From Tisiphia sp964030975 (GTDB taxonomy: Bacteria > Pseudomonadota > Alphaproteobacteria > Rickettsiales > Rickettsiaceae), in NCBI RefSeq assembly GCF_964030975.1, contig NZ_CAXIQH010000001.1:930001-994000 (forward strand): a DNA stretch of 64,000 bases, read 5' to 3'. This document shows positions 49,561 to 59,680 of this stretch, one piece after another. The first letter of the stretch is position 1. Every line of letters starts with the position of its first letter. Under the pieces are notes generated by a model. It was not told where the DNA came from. It saw only the letters and a list, made by a program, of their open reading frames with translations, and did no database searches. The translations under genes and the position numbers were made by a program.

Positions 49561-51636
49561 TTAGTTTAATTCATTAAATTCTACTTTAGCAAATAATTTT
49601 GCTTGAAGTAGAGAAAATTCTGAATGATTGTTTGAACTTTCTTCTGCTAATTTATTAGCTTTAGTCAAAAGGTCTAGGTCTCTAGCTAGATCGGCAAAAA
49701 AGAATCTTATTTCACCACTTTGCTTAGTACCTAATATTTCTCCACTACCTCTTAACAGTAGGTCTTGCTCAGCTATATAAAAACCATCATTACTATTTCT
49801 CATCACTTCAAATCTAGATTTTGCAAATATACTTAATTTTTTAGGATCATATAGAAGGATACAATGAGATTGTAACATTCCACGTCCAACTCTACCTCTT
49901 ATCTGATGTAACTGAGCTAAACCAAACTGTTCAGCATTTTCGATGACTATTAAGGTGGCATCTGGTACATCGATACCCACTTCGATTACAGTTGTAGCAA
50001 CCAGGATTTTAATATTGCCATTCTTAAATTGTTGCATAATCATATCTTTTGGCTCATTTTTCATTTTGCCGTGGATGATAGCTGTAATGTTAGGGTAGGC
50101 GGTTTCAATGGTAATGAATCTGCTATTAACGTCAGTCATTCCAGTATTTTTTGCCTGCGTTGTTAACTCTTCATCATTTTGATCGATAAGAGGACATATC
50201 CAGTAAATTTTCTCCCCAGCTCTTATCTTTTTATCCAAAACTGAGATTACATTATTTAGTTTTGTCTTTGGTAATATGCTGGTAATAATTGGTAGTCGAT
50301 TTTTGGGTTTACTGGTTAATTTAGAAATATCCATATCTCCAAACATGGTCAAAGTAAGACTTCTAGGAATAGGGGTAGCTGTCATTACTAAAACATCTGG
50401 ATGCGAGGCTTTGTTAATTAAATCTAACCGTTGTTGTACGCCAAATTTATGTTGCTCATCAATGACGATATAACCTAAACTTTTAAAATTTACTTTTTCT
50501 TGAAATAAGGCATGAGTGCCAATTAATATATCAATATCTCCGTTTTCTAGTTCTGATAACAGCTTGTTGCGTTCTTTGCCAGATATTTTTCCGGTAAGTA
50601 AACCAATCCTTATTTCGCTTTCACTTAAGGCTTTAATGAAGAATTGGTAATGTTGGTTTGCTAATAAATCAGTAGGAACCATTAGTGCAGCTTGAAATTT
50701 ATGGTATACTACATTGACTATTGTTAATAAAGCTACCAGGGTTTTGCCAGACCCCACATCCCCTTGCAGTAAACGCATCATTTCTGTAGGGGATAATTGA
50801 TCCTTTTCAATTTCTTCAATTACTTTCTTTTGGTCGTGTGTCAGTTCAAATCCTAATATCTTAAGTATTGATTGCTGTAGCTGATCGGATTTAGTAAATG
50901 AATTACCTTGTTTTAATTTTGTTTGCTGGCGGAAATGTTGTAATGACAGCTGATTAGCAAATAGCTCTTTTTCTGCTAATCGTCTTAAAGCTTGAGTATG
51001 CAGTTCTTCTAGCTTCTCAGTTTGAGTCTGATATAAATGCATGCTTTTTAAATCTTTTAATAATGATTTAGTATAGTCCTTTATTTCCCGGAAATTTTCA
51101 GGGATGTTGTCACACTCTTTTTCAAACAAATCAAGAGCTTTTATTATATAGGAATAAAGTTGCTTATTAATTATTCCATAAGTCAAAGGATAAATTGATT
51201 CTATGGAGTTGGTAAGTTTTGTATCAAAAATAAACATTGGGTGGACTATTTGAGCTAAGCTAGAAAATACTTGCACCTTGCCTTCAACTATATGCTTACT
51301 GCCTATCATAAATTTATTTAGCAAAAAATAAGGCGGTCTATTAAAAAATACTAGCAGAATAGACCCCGTTTCATTGGTTCCTAGGATTTTTAAAGGCTGC
51401 TTTTTGCTTTTAGGAACAAGAACCTCTTCAATTGTTACTTCAGCTTGAATTAACTGACCATTTTTCAGTAAAGATAAATTGGGCGAAGTTGTTTTAACTT
51501 GATAAGAAGTAGGGCGGTAAAATAGCAAATCTCTTAAATTGATTATCCCCAATCTTTTGAGTCCATCAATTATATTATCACTAACGTTAATATGTGATTT
51601 AATTGGTAAGAAAAAAAACTTACTGATAGTTAACAT
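49561..51636 (-). CDS. recG: ATP-dependent DNA helicase RecG
   Basis: It remodels stalled forks and Holliday junctions. The 691-aa protein has an N-terminal OB/wedge domain (LRDLLFYRPTSYQ to about 160), then Walker A LLQGDVGSGKT (about 290), the DEQH box VIDEQHKFGVQQR, MTATPIPRSLTLT (motif III), and the TVIEVGIDVPDAT and QLHQIRGRVGRG motifs V and VI. The length is normal. It lies at the end of a minus-strand gene row, 118 bp after era, with a family B element in that gap. Confidence 0.96.
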   Translation of the reverse strand: MLTISKFFFLPIKSHINVSDNIIDGLKRLGIINLRDLLFYRPTSYQVKTTSPNLSLLKNGQLIQAEVTIEEVLVPKSKKQPLKILGTNETGSILLVFFNRPPYFLLNKFMIGSKHIVEGKVQVFSSLAQIVHPMFIFDTKLTNSIESIYPLTYGIINKQLYSYIIKALDLFEKECDNIPENFREIKDYTKSLLKDLKSMHLYQTQTEKLEELHTQALRRLAEKELFANQLSLQHFRQQTKLKQGNSFTKSDQLQQSILKILGFELTHDQKKVIEEIEKDQLSPTEMMRLLQGDVGSGKTLVALLTIVNVVYHKFQAALMVPTDLLANQHYQFFIKALSESEIRIGLLTGKISGKERNKLLSELENGDIDILIGTHALFQEKVNFKSLGYIVIDEQHKFGVQQRLDLINKASHPDVLVMTATPIPRSLTLTMFGDMDISKLTSKPKNRLPIITSILPKTKLNNVISVLDKKIRAGEKIYWICPLIDQNDEELTTQAKNTGMTDVNSRFITIETAYPNITAIIHGKMKNEPKDMIMQQFKNGNIKILVATTVIEVGIDVPDATLIVIENAEQFGLAQLHQIRGRVGRGMLQSHCILLYDPKKLSIFAKSRFEVMRNSNDGFYIAEQDLLLRGSGEILGTKQSGEIRFFFADLARDLDLLTKANKLAEESSNNHSEFSLLQAKLFAKVEFNELN

Positions 51637-51673
51637 ATGATTTTTTAGATTACTATATACATTTTGTCTTTAC

Positions 51674-51759
51674 TATAGTTAACAGTGTCTAATATACTCC
51701 CAATTCACAGACGTCATTGCGAGGAGCAATGACGCAATAATGAATTGGTTAGCTCTATA
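51674..51759. repeat. Family B element, shortened (B10)
   Basis: The termini are TATAGTTAACAG (51674) and TTGGTTAGCTCTATA (51759). The core keeps only one CATTGCGAGGAGCAATGACG hairpin, a natural minimal form of the element. Confidence 0.65.
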
Positions 51760-52645
51760 TTTGAGCTTGTTGCAACCGCATATGGCTGTATGAGTTTGGG
51801 TCATCTTGCCAAAGTTCACGTACTTTTACAAAAAGAAAAAGGTGAATTTTACAATCAAAGGCTATCTGCATTTCTATTCTTGCCTTAGAGCCTATTTCTT
51901 TAATTTTACAACCATTTTTTCCTAAAATAATAGTCTTATAAGAATCTCTTGAAACAACTATTACCTGATGAATTTTGATGGATTTATCATTATTCTCCTG
52001 CCACATTTCAGTTTGTACAGTTAAATTATAAGGTAATTCTTGGTAAAGATTCAAGAATAATTGTTCTCTAGTTATCTCAGCTGCTAAAAATCGCATAGGC
52101 AAATTAGTAACATCATCCTCTTCATACAGCCAAGGCGATTCTTTAGCTTGGCTTTGGATGTAATTGAGTAATTTATTAACATTTTTACCGGATAAGACGG
52201 ATATTCTCAATATATAATTATCTATGAACTGAACTCTTAGAGTATTTTCTATTTCTTCTAGATATTCAGAAGAACTATCAATCTTATTTAACAATAATAT
52301 TAAATTTATTTTAAGAGTTTGCAACTTCTTAAGTATTTGCAAAGTAAATTGATCAATAGATTTCGTACTATCTATTATCAATAACACTAGGTCTACGCCA
52401 TGTAAACTTGACCATGCACACCTTACCATTGCTTTTTCTAGCTGTTTTTTTGGCTCAAATATACCTGGTGTATCTAATATTATCAGCTGTGTATCTTTTA
52501 TGGTAACTATTCCGGTTATAATAGAGCGGGTAGTTTGAACTTTAGGAGTGACTATCGATATTTTTTGTCCTATAAGTTTGTTTAATAATGATGATTTACC
52601 AGCATTTGGTTTGCCAATGATACATAGAGAAATTGTCTTTTGCAT
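51755..52645 (-). CDS. era: GTPase Era
   Basis: A GTPase for 16S rRNA maturation. The 296-aa protein contains G1 GKPNAGKSS (10-18), G3 LDTPGI and G4 NKID (about 116-119), then the KH domain with VVSRDSYKTIILGKNGCKIKEIGSKARIEMQ near the C-terminus. It follows rnc by 26 bp. The order lepB-rnc-era is the classical one. The 3' end reaches into the shortened family B element. Confidence 0.96.
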   Translation of the reverse strand: MQKTISLCIIGKPNAGKSSLLNKLIGQKISIVTPKVQTTRSIITGIVTIKDTQLIILDTPGIFEPKKQLEKAMVRCAWSSLHGVDLVLLIIDSTKSIDQFTLQILKKLQTLKINLILLLNKIDSSSEYLEEIENTLRVQFIDNYILRISVLSGKNVNKLLNYIQSQAKESPWLYEEDDVTNLPMRFLAAEITREQLFLNLYQELPYNLTVQTEMWQENNDKSIKIHQVIVVSRDSYKTIILGKNGCKIKEIGSKARIEMQIAFDCKIHLFLFVKVRELWQDDPNSYSHMRLQQAQI

Positions 52646-52671
52646 TTGAGTATATTTCCACGGACTAAACC

Positions 52672-53388
52672 TTACAACTTTAAATTGTTGAGGTAGTTCA
52701 TTAATTTACGGGCAGCAACTTTTTCTGCTTCCTTAACTGAATGACCAGTACCAGTTTGTTGATATTCATCCATCTGTACTAATACAGTAAAGGTGGTTGC
52801 ATGCGGTGATCCTTCTCTTTTAATCACTTGATATACAGGTTTTGCAGTTCCCTTTTTCTGTGCTAATTCTTGAAGAGTACTTTTAGGATCATAATCAGCT
52901 AAATCAATAATATCTATAAATTCATACCATAAATCATATATTATTTTTTTGATAGTATCAATATTACTATCAAGATAAATGGCAGCAATTAATGCCTCCA
53001 TAGTATTTTCGATATTATTAGGATTTTGTCTTCCTCCTAATAGTTCTTCGCCGCAAGTCATAATAATATAGTCTGCCAGATTGATTCTGGCAGCTACTTT
53101 ACAAAGTGATTCTTTACAGACTAGACATGCTCTAATTTTTGCTAATTTTCCCTCATCGTAAGTAGAAAAATTTTTAAATAAAATTTCAGTAATAACAAAA
53201 CTAATTATTGCATCACCAAGCCATTCTAAACGTTCATAATTCTTTTGTATTCCATGCTTTAGGACATGTTGCTTTAAAGAAGGATGGCTTAACGCTTCCA
53301 GTAAAAAATCTTTATTATTAAAACTATACCCTATATCCTGTTCAAGTTTTTCTGGAGCAGAGAGTGTGGATTTTTTACTTGTACTCAT
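52672..53388 (-). CDS. rnc: Ribonuclease III
   Basis: A double-strand RNA endonuclease for rRNA and mRNA processing. I chose ATG 53388 (MSTSKKSTLSAPEKLEQ) over the longer frame from 53460, since the extra 24 residues lie inside lepB and do not match the family. The 238-aa protein has the catalytic signature NYERLEWLGDAIISFVITE, the second acidic site NTMEALIAAIYLD and a C-terminal dsRBD (DPKSTLQELAQKKG ... AARKLMNYL). It overlaps lepB by 14 bp, suggesting translational coupling. Confidence 0.96.
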   Translation of the reverse strand: MSTSKKSTLSAPEKLEQDIGYSFNNKDFLLEALSHPSLKQHVLKHGIQKNYERLEWLGDAIISFVITEILFKNFSTYDEGKLAKIRACLVCKESLCKVAARINLADYIIMTCGEELLGGRQNPNNIENTMEALIAAIYLDSNIDTIKKIIYDLWYEFIDIIDLADYDPKSTLQELAQKKGTAKPVYQVIKREGSPHATTFTVLVQMDEYQQTGTGHSVKEAEKVAARKLMNYLNNLKL

Positions 53389-54178
53389 CTTGTATTTTAT
53401 CTGTATAAAGGGAGGTAAATAATCTGTTAAATCTAATAGATGCCAGCCAAGTGCCAACACGGAGTATTTGATTAACTATCCCAATATCACTTTGCCATAA
53501 TTGTTCTTTCGTTGAAAAAATAATAAATTGTCCTTTGGCAATAAAGTTTTTAAAGGGTACAAATCCTAGTTCTATCCTACTATCATTCGATTCATCTCTG
53601 TTATCACCAAGAAAGAAATATTTTCCTTCCGGTACATAAAAGATTTCTGTGTTACCATATTTATTTACTAATAAGTGATTGTCTTGTTTTAATTTATAAG
53701 AAAAATAATTTACGCCATTAGGTAATATTTCCTTATATTTTATATAGTTTTTTCCTTGTTCACTTCTATATGTCCCAGCTTCAGTACGTTCTATAGCTTT
53801 ATCATTTATATATACTACATCATTGATTAATTGTATTTTATCTCCAGGTAGCCCCATTAATCTTTTTACATATCGAATATCCATATTATTTGGTGGGCGA
53901 AAAACTATTATATCCCCTCTTTGTGGCTGTGACGCTAATATTCTACCACTAAAAATATTAGGATAGAAAGGAAAAGAATAATTACTATATCCATAAGAAT
54001 ATTTTGTTGAGAAAATATAATCATTCTCCAGCACTGTTGCTTTCATTGAACCTGTTGGCACAAAAAAAAGTTCCATCACAAAGAATCTTATCATCAGTGC
54101 CAAAAATATTACAAAGATAAAAGATGAGCATTCTTGTATGAATGTTTTTTTGTTGGTACTCGTAGCTGTTGCTTGCAT
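53375..54178 (-). CDS. lepB: Signal peptidase I
   Basis: An inner-membrane protease that removes Sec signal peptides. The 267-aa protein has an N-terminal membrane helix (about 12-35). The catalytic Ser is in PTGSMKATV (box B), the catalytic Lys in RYVKRLMGLPGD (box D), and GDNRDESNDSR is box E. A moderately long insert lies between boxes D and E (EAGTYRSEQGKNYIKYKE). It starts the lepB-rnc-era row. Confidence 0.95.
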   Translation of the reverse strand: MQATATSTNKKTFIQECSSFIFVIFLALMIRFFVMELFFVPTGSMKATVLENDYIFSTKYSYGYSNYSFPFYPNIFSGRILASQPQRGDIIVFRPPNNMDIRYVKRLMGLPGDKIQLINDVVYINDKAIERTEAGTYRSEQGKNYIKYKEILPNGVNYFSYKLKQDNHLLVNKYGNTEIFYVPEGKYFFLGDNRDESNDSRIELGFVPFKNFIAKGQFIIFSTKEQLWQSDIGIVNQILRVGTWLASIRFNRLFTSLYTDKIQDEYK

Positions 54179-54245
54179 ATGTAATAATTATTTAATGATA
54201 AGTTAAATCTGGTCAATGATAGCCCATTACTATGTTGAAATCCAG

Positions 54246-54277
54246 CAATATTTTGAATCTCTTTCTTCAAAATATTG
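54246..54277. terminator. Hairpin at the 3' end of ligA
   Basis: Perfect 12-bp arms CAATATTTTGAA (54246-54257) and TTCAAAATATTG (54266-54277) with an 8-nt loop, overlapping the ligA stop. There is no downstream T tract, so the terminator call is tentative. Confidence 0.35.
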
Positions 54278-56363
54278 GAGTGTTACATAAGAGTATTAAC
54301 TCCTGCCACTGGTCTTCATCAATAATTTTAATTCCCAGCTCCTTAGCTTTCTTGAGCTTACTACCAGCATCGCTACCCGCCACTACTAAATCAGTAGCAG
54401 ACGAAACGCTACTTGCTACTTTAGCACCTAATTTCTCCGCTTGAGACTTGGCTTCAGCTCTTGAGAGAGTTAATAAAGAGCCAGTAAATACTACAATCTT
54501 ACCAGTTAATACGGTTTCAGTTGTTTGTTGATTATAGTCTTGAATATTCAGAATTTTACTTAGTTGCTGAATAATTTGTAGATTTTCTTTAATATCAAAA
54601 AAGTCGATAATATCTAGCAGAATTTTATCTCCTATTCCTTCCAGATCATTTAATCTTTGGTAAATTTGCTGATCACCTTTCAATAAAGATTCCATAGCTG
54701 TTATAAAATTATTATAATTTTGAAATTCTCGAGCAAGTAATTTGGCGGTTTGTTCACCAATATGTCTGATTCCTAAGGAATAAATGAATTTATTTAGGGG
54801 AACGGTTTTGGCTTTTTCAATACTCGCAAATAGGTTTTCTACAGATATTCGCCCCCATCCTACCATATTTTCAAGCTTGACTAAGTTTTTTTCATTATTA
54901 TTTTGTAAATAAAAAATATCCACTGGATTTTCTATTAAAGATTTTTCCAACAAAAATTCTATTTGTTTCTTCCCCAAACCATCTATATCTAAAGCATTTT
55001 TAGAGGTAAAATGACATATTCGTTCATAATTCTGGGCAGGACAATTTAAACCATTATCACAACGAATAATTATAGTTTCTTGATTATAATGTAACTGAGA
55101 ATCACAAGATGGGCAAAGTTTCGGCATATCTATTTTTTGTGATTCACTAGAACGCCGAGTAAAATCTACAGCAGTAATTTGCGGTATAACATCACCTGCT
55201 CTCTGCAAAAATACATAATCATTAATCCGTATATCTTTTCTGATGATTTCCTGATAATTATGTAAGGTAGCCCGTGATATTCTAACTCCACCAATAGAAA
55301 GCGGCTCTAACTCAGCAACCGGAGTTAATACACCGGTTCTACCTACTTGTAGAGTAATGTTAATTAGTTTAGTTTGACCAATTATCGCAGGGAATTTATG
55401 AGCGATAGCAAATCTTGGACTTCTTGCAATAAAACCCATTCTTTGCTGCAGAGCGAAATCATTTAGCTTATATACAATACCATCAATTTCATAAGGTAAT
55501 TTTTCTCTAGATGAATTCAAATATTCATAGAAAGATTTCAGGTCATCTTCAGAATAGGCTAATTTTCCTATATTATTGACGATGAACCCTAACTCTTTTA
55601 ACTTATCTAATAAAGCATCTTGACAATCAGCTATTTTACTACTGCTACTCCCCACAGCATACACAAAATACCCTAGAGGTCTACTAGCTGTAACGTTTGG
55701 ATCTAACTGCCTTAATGACCCAGCAGCCGCGTTACGCGGGTTGGCAAATTTATCTTTTTGGGATAATTCTTGTGCTTGATTTAATAATAAAAAATCCTGT
55801 TTATTAATGTAGACCTCACCTCTTACTTCCAAAATTGCTGAAGCCAAGTCTATTGAATGAGGAAAATTCTTTATAGTCTTGATATTTTCCGTTATATCTT
55901 CCCCAATAAAGCCATCGCCTCTTGTCGCAGCTCTGGTGAGTATTCCATTCTCATAGGTAGCAGAAAAAGATAAACCATCTATTTTAGGCTCACAAAAAAT
56001 AGGTTGGAAACTATCAAGGCGTAAAAAATTCTTTATTCTATTGATAAACTCTGATACATCTTCATTATCAAAGGCATTACTGAGCGAAAACATCGGATTG
56101 ATATGTTTTATTTTCGAAAATTTCTCTGCTGCAGAACTACCAATTTGTTTAGTCGAGCTATTTTCCAGCACCAGATGAGGAAATTTCTTTTCAAGTTCAA
56201 GGTTTAAATTAAATAATTGATCATACTCAGCATCAGAAATCAGGGGAGCATCTTCTTGGTGATATGCGTTATTATATTCTCTTATCTTATTTGCCAGTTG
56301 CTTTAGTAAATTTTTTACCTCTAATTCAGAAAGCTGTTCGATATCAGTTGGAATATTTTGCAT
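54267..56363 (-). CDS. ligA: NAD-dependent DNA ligase
   Basis: It seals nicks during replication. The 698-aa protein has the N-terminal Ia domain, the adenylation motif CEPKIDGLS with the catalytic Lys and RGDGFIGEDIT. RGEVY, the zinc finger CPSCDSQL...CDNGLNCPAQ, a helix-hairpin-helix region (LEGIGDKILLDI) and a C-terminal BRCT domain (VLTGKIVVFTGSLLTLSRAEA) follow. The length is typical. A family D end fragment (56367-56391) lies right at its 5' side. Confidence 0.97.
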   Translation of the reverse strand: MQNIPTDIEQLSELEVKNLLKQLANKIREYNNAYHQEDAPLISDAEYDQLFNLNLELEKKFPHLVLENSSTKQIGSSAAEKFSKIKHINPMFSLSNAFDNEDVSEFINRIKNFLRLDSFQPIFCEPKIDGLSFSATYENGILTRAATRGDGFIGEDITENIKTIKNFPHSIDLASAILEVRGEVYINKQDFLLLNQAQELSQKDKFANPRNAAAGSLRQLDPNVTASRPLGYFVYAVGSSSSKIADCQDALLDKLKELGFIVNNIGKLAYSEDDLKSFYEYLNSSREKLPYEIDGIVYKLNDFALQQRMGFIARSPRFAIAHKFPAIIGQTKLINITLQVGRTGVLTPVAELEPLSIGGVRISRATLHNYQEIIRKDIRINDYVFLQRAGDVIPQITAVDFTRRSSESQKIDMPKLCPSCDSQLHYNQETIIIRCDNGLNCPAQNYERICHFTSKNALDIDGLGKKQIEFLLEKSLIENPVDIFYLQNNNEKNLVKLENMVGWGRISVENLFASIEKAKTVPLNKFIYSLGIRHIGEQTAKLLAREFQNYNNFITAMESLLKGDQQIYQRLNDLEGIGDKILLDIIDFFDIKENLQIIQQLSKILNIQDYNQQTTETVLTGKIVVFTGSLLTLSRAEAKSQAEKLGAKVASSVSSATDLVVAGSDAGSKLKKAKELGIKIIDEDQWQELILLCNTPIF

Positions 56364-56404
56364 ATACTAGTTATCTCCGACAGCCTCCTAGCCAGCAGGG
56401 CAGT

Positions 56405-57109
56405 TTAGCTATATAAGTAGAATTTAAAAAATAAAAATTGTAAAATTGCTAGATGTATAGCATAGATATATAAAGCATTATGACTGATAATCCGTAAATT
56501 TATAGCAATTTTCTGCTCAAAATTTCTTGCAACCATAAATATATATTCCAAAACCCCGAATATAATTACTATAAATACATAGATAGACGAGAACTGAAAA
56601 GTAGTCATAGTATGCATTATAGACAAAATTATAGATATTGCAATGGTAAGCCTAAGATTAGCTAGATCATGCTTAGCTATATAGCCAAGTAGCATGATAG
56701 CCATAGATAAGGTGCCGTAATCAATAAGGAACCAACTACAGAACCAAAGAGTTCCAAGGAGAACAACATGACAATATCCTTTATAGAAAAAATTATTTAA
56801 GCTATTACGAAAATAAAAAAGATAGCACTGCCCTAAAAAAATAGGGATAAGTATGTTAGTTGTAACAAATTCCTTAAATAATATGATAGTAAGAATATCT
56901 AGTAGAACCCCAACTACAAGAATCCTAATTTTTGGTTTTGTATGAAAATTATATCCAGCAAAAAAGCAGAAAATCGGCATAGCAGTGCGACCAATAATCC
57001 GCATTATTTCATACTCAGGAAAAAAATATAACCCTAAATGATCTATTACCATGGTTATCATGGCTATAGTCTTTAAAAAGTCTTGATAATTAGACTCAGT
57101 TTTTGTCAT
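56405..57109 (-). CDS. TraX family membrane protein
   Basis: The 234-aa protein has about seven to eight hydrophobic helices. It shows the TraX family pattern at the start: DFLKTIAMITMVIDHLGLYFF, IGRTAMPIFCFFAGYNF and HNALYIYAIHLAIL near the end. In F plasmids TraX acetylates pilin. Chromosomal relatives are probable membrane acyltransferases of unknown substrate. It overlaps murJ by 14 bp, so the two are co-transcribed, and a link with envelope modification is possible. Confidence 0.8.
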   Translation of the reverse strand: MTKTESNYQDFLKTIAMITMVIDHLGLYFFPEYEIMRIIGRTAMPIFCFFAGYNFHTKPKIRILVVGVLLDILTIILFKEFVTTNILIPIFLGQCYLFYFRNSLNNFFYKGYCHVVLLGTLWFCSWFLIDYGTLSMAIMLLGYIAKHDLANLRLTIAISIILSIMHTMTTFQFSSIYVFIVIIFGVLEYIFMVARNFEQKIAINLRIISHNALYIYAIHLAILQFLFFKFYLYS

Positions 57110-58640
57110 TAATAAATTTCTTTGGATAAAGCTTAAAATAAAAAACCATTAGAAAAAATGTTGCTGCTCCAATTATAATCGTTGCTGCCAACATAAAAGC
57201 TTTTACTAATAACAATTCGGTATAATAATATTCAGCATAATAATGTTTAATTCCCCAGATTACTAGCACCATTATTACGCAGCTTAATAAAATTTTGCCA
57301 CCAAAAGAATATAATTTTGAATCGATAAAAGAAAGACCATATTTCTTTGTCTGTATATATAACAACCAAACATTATACCAAGCGGTAATAGAACAAGCAA
57401 GAGCGATGCCAAGATGACCAAATTGCTTCATCATAACAATATTTAATATAGTATTCACAGCAAGAGAATATAATGTGATTTTTAAAGGCGTTTTCGTATC
57501 GTGATTGGCATAAAAAATCGGCATTAAAATCTTGGCAAGTATAAAAGCTGGTAAACCAAGGGCAAAAGCAGAAATAGCCTCAGCAGTTTTAATTGTATCA
57601 TCATAAGTAAAGGCTCCACGCTGATATATTATATGAATGATTGGTTCTGATAATATAATAATACCAAAGGCAGCTGGTAAAGATAATAAAAGTCCTATTT
57701 TAATAGCATTATTTTGGATATTTGCTGCTTTCTCTAAATCATTCATTTGGTAGGTTTTCGATAATTCTGGTAATAATATAGTACCGAAAGTTACCCCTAT
57801 TATCGATAAAGGAAATTGATATATTCTATCTGCATAAGATAATATTGAAATTGCCCCTTCGATGAAGCTAGCTATTGATTGCGATATAAATAAGTTAAGC
57901 TGCTGAAATCCTGAACTAACAACTGCTGGTCCCATATTAAACAAAAACTTTTTTACATCTCTATTACATGGATCAAAAACTAGCGGAAACGATAAACCAA
58001 CTCTAATGACACAATAAAACATAAAGATGATTTGTAATAAGCCAGCAATCACCAAAGATAAACTAATCGATATAGGAGCAGATATACGATCTTGTAATAT
58101 TACCGTTGTAATGATCACAATAATATTTAAAATAATCGGAGAAAAAGCAAAAGCTGCAAACCTCTTTACTGAATTTAAAATTCCCCCGAGTAAAGCCGCC
58201 ACCGAGATAAAAATCAAATATGGCATAGTGATGCGACACAGAGCGATTGTTAAATTAAATTTCTCTGCATCTTCATGAAAACCAGGAGCAATAATAAACA
58301 TTAAGAAAGGCATCATAATCTGCATTAGCACTACTATCACTACTAAAGTAATTAGTAAAATAGTAAATATAATGCCGGTAAAATGGCGTGCTGCCTCACG
58401 AGATTCTATGATTTTTGTATTAAAAATAGGTACAAAAACGACTGATAAAGCCCCTTCCCCAAAAATACGCCTAAATAGGTTGGGTAATTTAAAAGCAACA
58501 TTAACGCTGTCAGCAACACTACCAGCCCCAAATAATGAAGCAACAAATAATTCTCTAGCAAGACCAAATATACGGGAAATTAAGGTAAAGAAAGCTATTA
58601 TAATTCCAGAACGAAATAATGTATACTCTGTTACTTTCAT
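57096..58640 (-). CDS. murJ: Lipid II flippase MurJ
   Basis: The 514-aa polytopic protein has about 14 helices and the MOP/MviN family signatures RELFVASLFGAGSVADSVNVAFKLPNLFRRIFGEGALS (near 29-66), ISVAALLGGILNSVKRF and an NHDTKTPLKI segment. It flips lipid II across the inner membrane for peptidoglycan synthesis. The gene starts 80 bp after the end of the 85-bp tandem repeat array, so the array lies in its upstream DNA. Confidence 0.94.
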   Translation of the reverse strand: MKVTEYTLFRSGIIIAFFTLISRIFGLARELFVASLFGAGSVADSVNVAFKLPNLFRRIFGEGALSVVFVPIFNTKIIESREAARHFTGIIFTILLITLVVIVVLMQIMMPFLMFIIAPGFHEDAEKFNLTIALCRITMPYLIFISVAALLGGILNSVKRFAAFAFSPIILNIIVIITTVILQDRISAPISISLSLVIAGLLQIIFMFYCVIRVGLSFPLVFDPCNRDVKKFLFNMGPAVVSSGFQQLNLFISQSIASFIEGAISILSYADRIYQFPLSIIGVTFGTILLPELSKTYQMNDLEKAANIQNNAIKIGLLLSLPAAFGIIILSEPIIHIIYQRGAFTYDDTIKTAEAISAFALGLPAFILAKILMPIFYANHDTKTPLKITLYSLAVNTILNIVMMKQFGHLGIALACSITAWYNVWLLYIQTKKYGLSFIDSKLYSFGGKILLSCVIMVLVIWGIKHYYAEYYYTELLLVKAFMLAATIIIGAATFFLMVFYFKLYPKKFINDKN

Positions 58641-58740
58641 TTCAGCAATTACAAATTCAAAAATATTAGTTTAAAAAAATAGAAATACACCTATAACTAA
58701 CCCGAATAAGTTATTGATATTATACCACTTCCCACACTCC

Positions 58741-59535
58741 CTTTGTCATTCCCGTACTCCTGTGTCGTTCCCGCGTAGGCGGGAATCTAGATAGCTGCGT
58801 TCGCAGGGATGGCATCATAGTTTTAATGCCATTCCCATACTCTCTCTTGTCATTCCCGCGTAGGCGGGAATCTAGATAGCTGCGTTCGCAGGGATGACAC
58901 CATAGTTTTAATGTCATTCCCACACTCTCTCTTGTCATTCCCGCGTAGGCGGGAATCTAGTTCCCTGCGTTCGCAGGGATGACATCATAGTTTTAATGCC
59001 ATTCCCATACTCTCTCTTGTCATTCCCGCATAGGCGGGAATCTAGTTCCCTGCGTTCGCAGGGATGACACCATAGTTTTAATGTCATTCCCACACTCTCT
59101 CTTGTCATTCCCGCGTAGGCGGGAATCTAGTTCCCTGCGTTCGCAGGGATGACATCATAGTTTTAATGCCATTCCCATACTCTCTCTTGTCATTCCCGCG
59201 TAGGCGGGAATCTAGATAGCTGCGTTCGCAGGGATGACACCATAGTTTTAATGCCATTCCCATACTCTCTCTTGTCATTCCCGCGTAGGCGGGAATCTAG
59301 ATAGCTGCGTTCGCAGGGATGACATCATAGTTTTAATGCCATTCCCATACTCTCTCTTGTCATTCCCGCGTAGGCGGGAATCTAGTTCCCTGCTTTCGCA
59401 GGGATGACATCATAGTTTTAATGCCATTCCCATACTCTCTCTTGTCATTCCCGCATAGGCGGGAATCTAGTTCCCTGCTTTCGCAGGGATGACACCATAG
59501 TTTTAATGTCATTCCCACACTTCCTTTGTCATACC
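58741..59535. repeat. Nine-unit, 85-bp tandem repeat array of double hairpins
   Basis: The conserved palindrome CATTCCCGCGTAGGCGGGAA starts at 58851, 58936, 59021, 59106, 59191, 59276, 59361 and 59446, an exact 85-bp period. A slightly changed first unit is at 58766. Each unit has this hairpin plus a CCCTGCGTTCGCAGGG hairpin and the linker TCATAGTTTTAATGCCATTC. Units differ by AGATAGCTGCG versus AGTTCCCTGCG, in a roughly alternating pattern. Both ends trail into degenerate copies. Confidence 0.95.
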
Positions 59536-59680
59536 TGCAAAAGCAGGTATCTTAGATTCCCGTATCAACTTTATATAATTCTCCTAACTCTTCTAACTTT
59601 CGACAACTGTGGCTAAAGCAACTTCTTGCTAATAGACGATAGTTTGCTATGGATAAATGCTAATTGAATTAGATGTACAG
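59536..59680. repeat. Degenerate palindrome ends between the array and trcR
   Basis: TTCTAACTTTCGACAACTGT (about 59596) is a family G arm and GGATAAATGCTAATTGAATTAG (about 59651) is a degenerate family B end. No gene is visible. Confidence 0.5.

Noticed and set aside
58027..58674. Plus-strand frames within murJ
   Set aside because: They are shadows of the strongly conserved MurJ frame on the other strand.
58741..59535. Possible CRISPR array
   Set aside because: The units are 85 bp with nearly identical sequence throughout and no variable spacers, and no cas genes are nearby. It is a tandem satellite.
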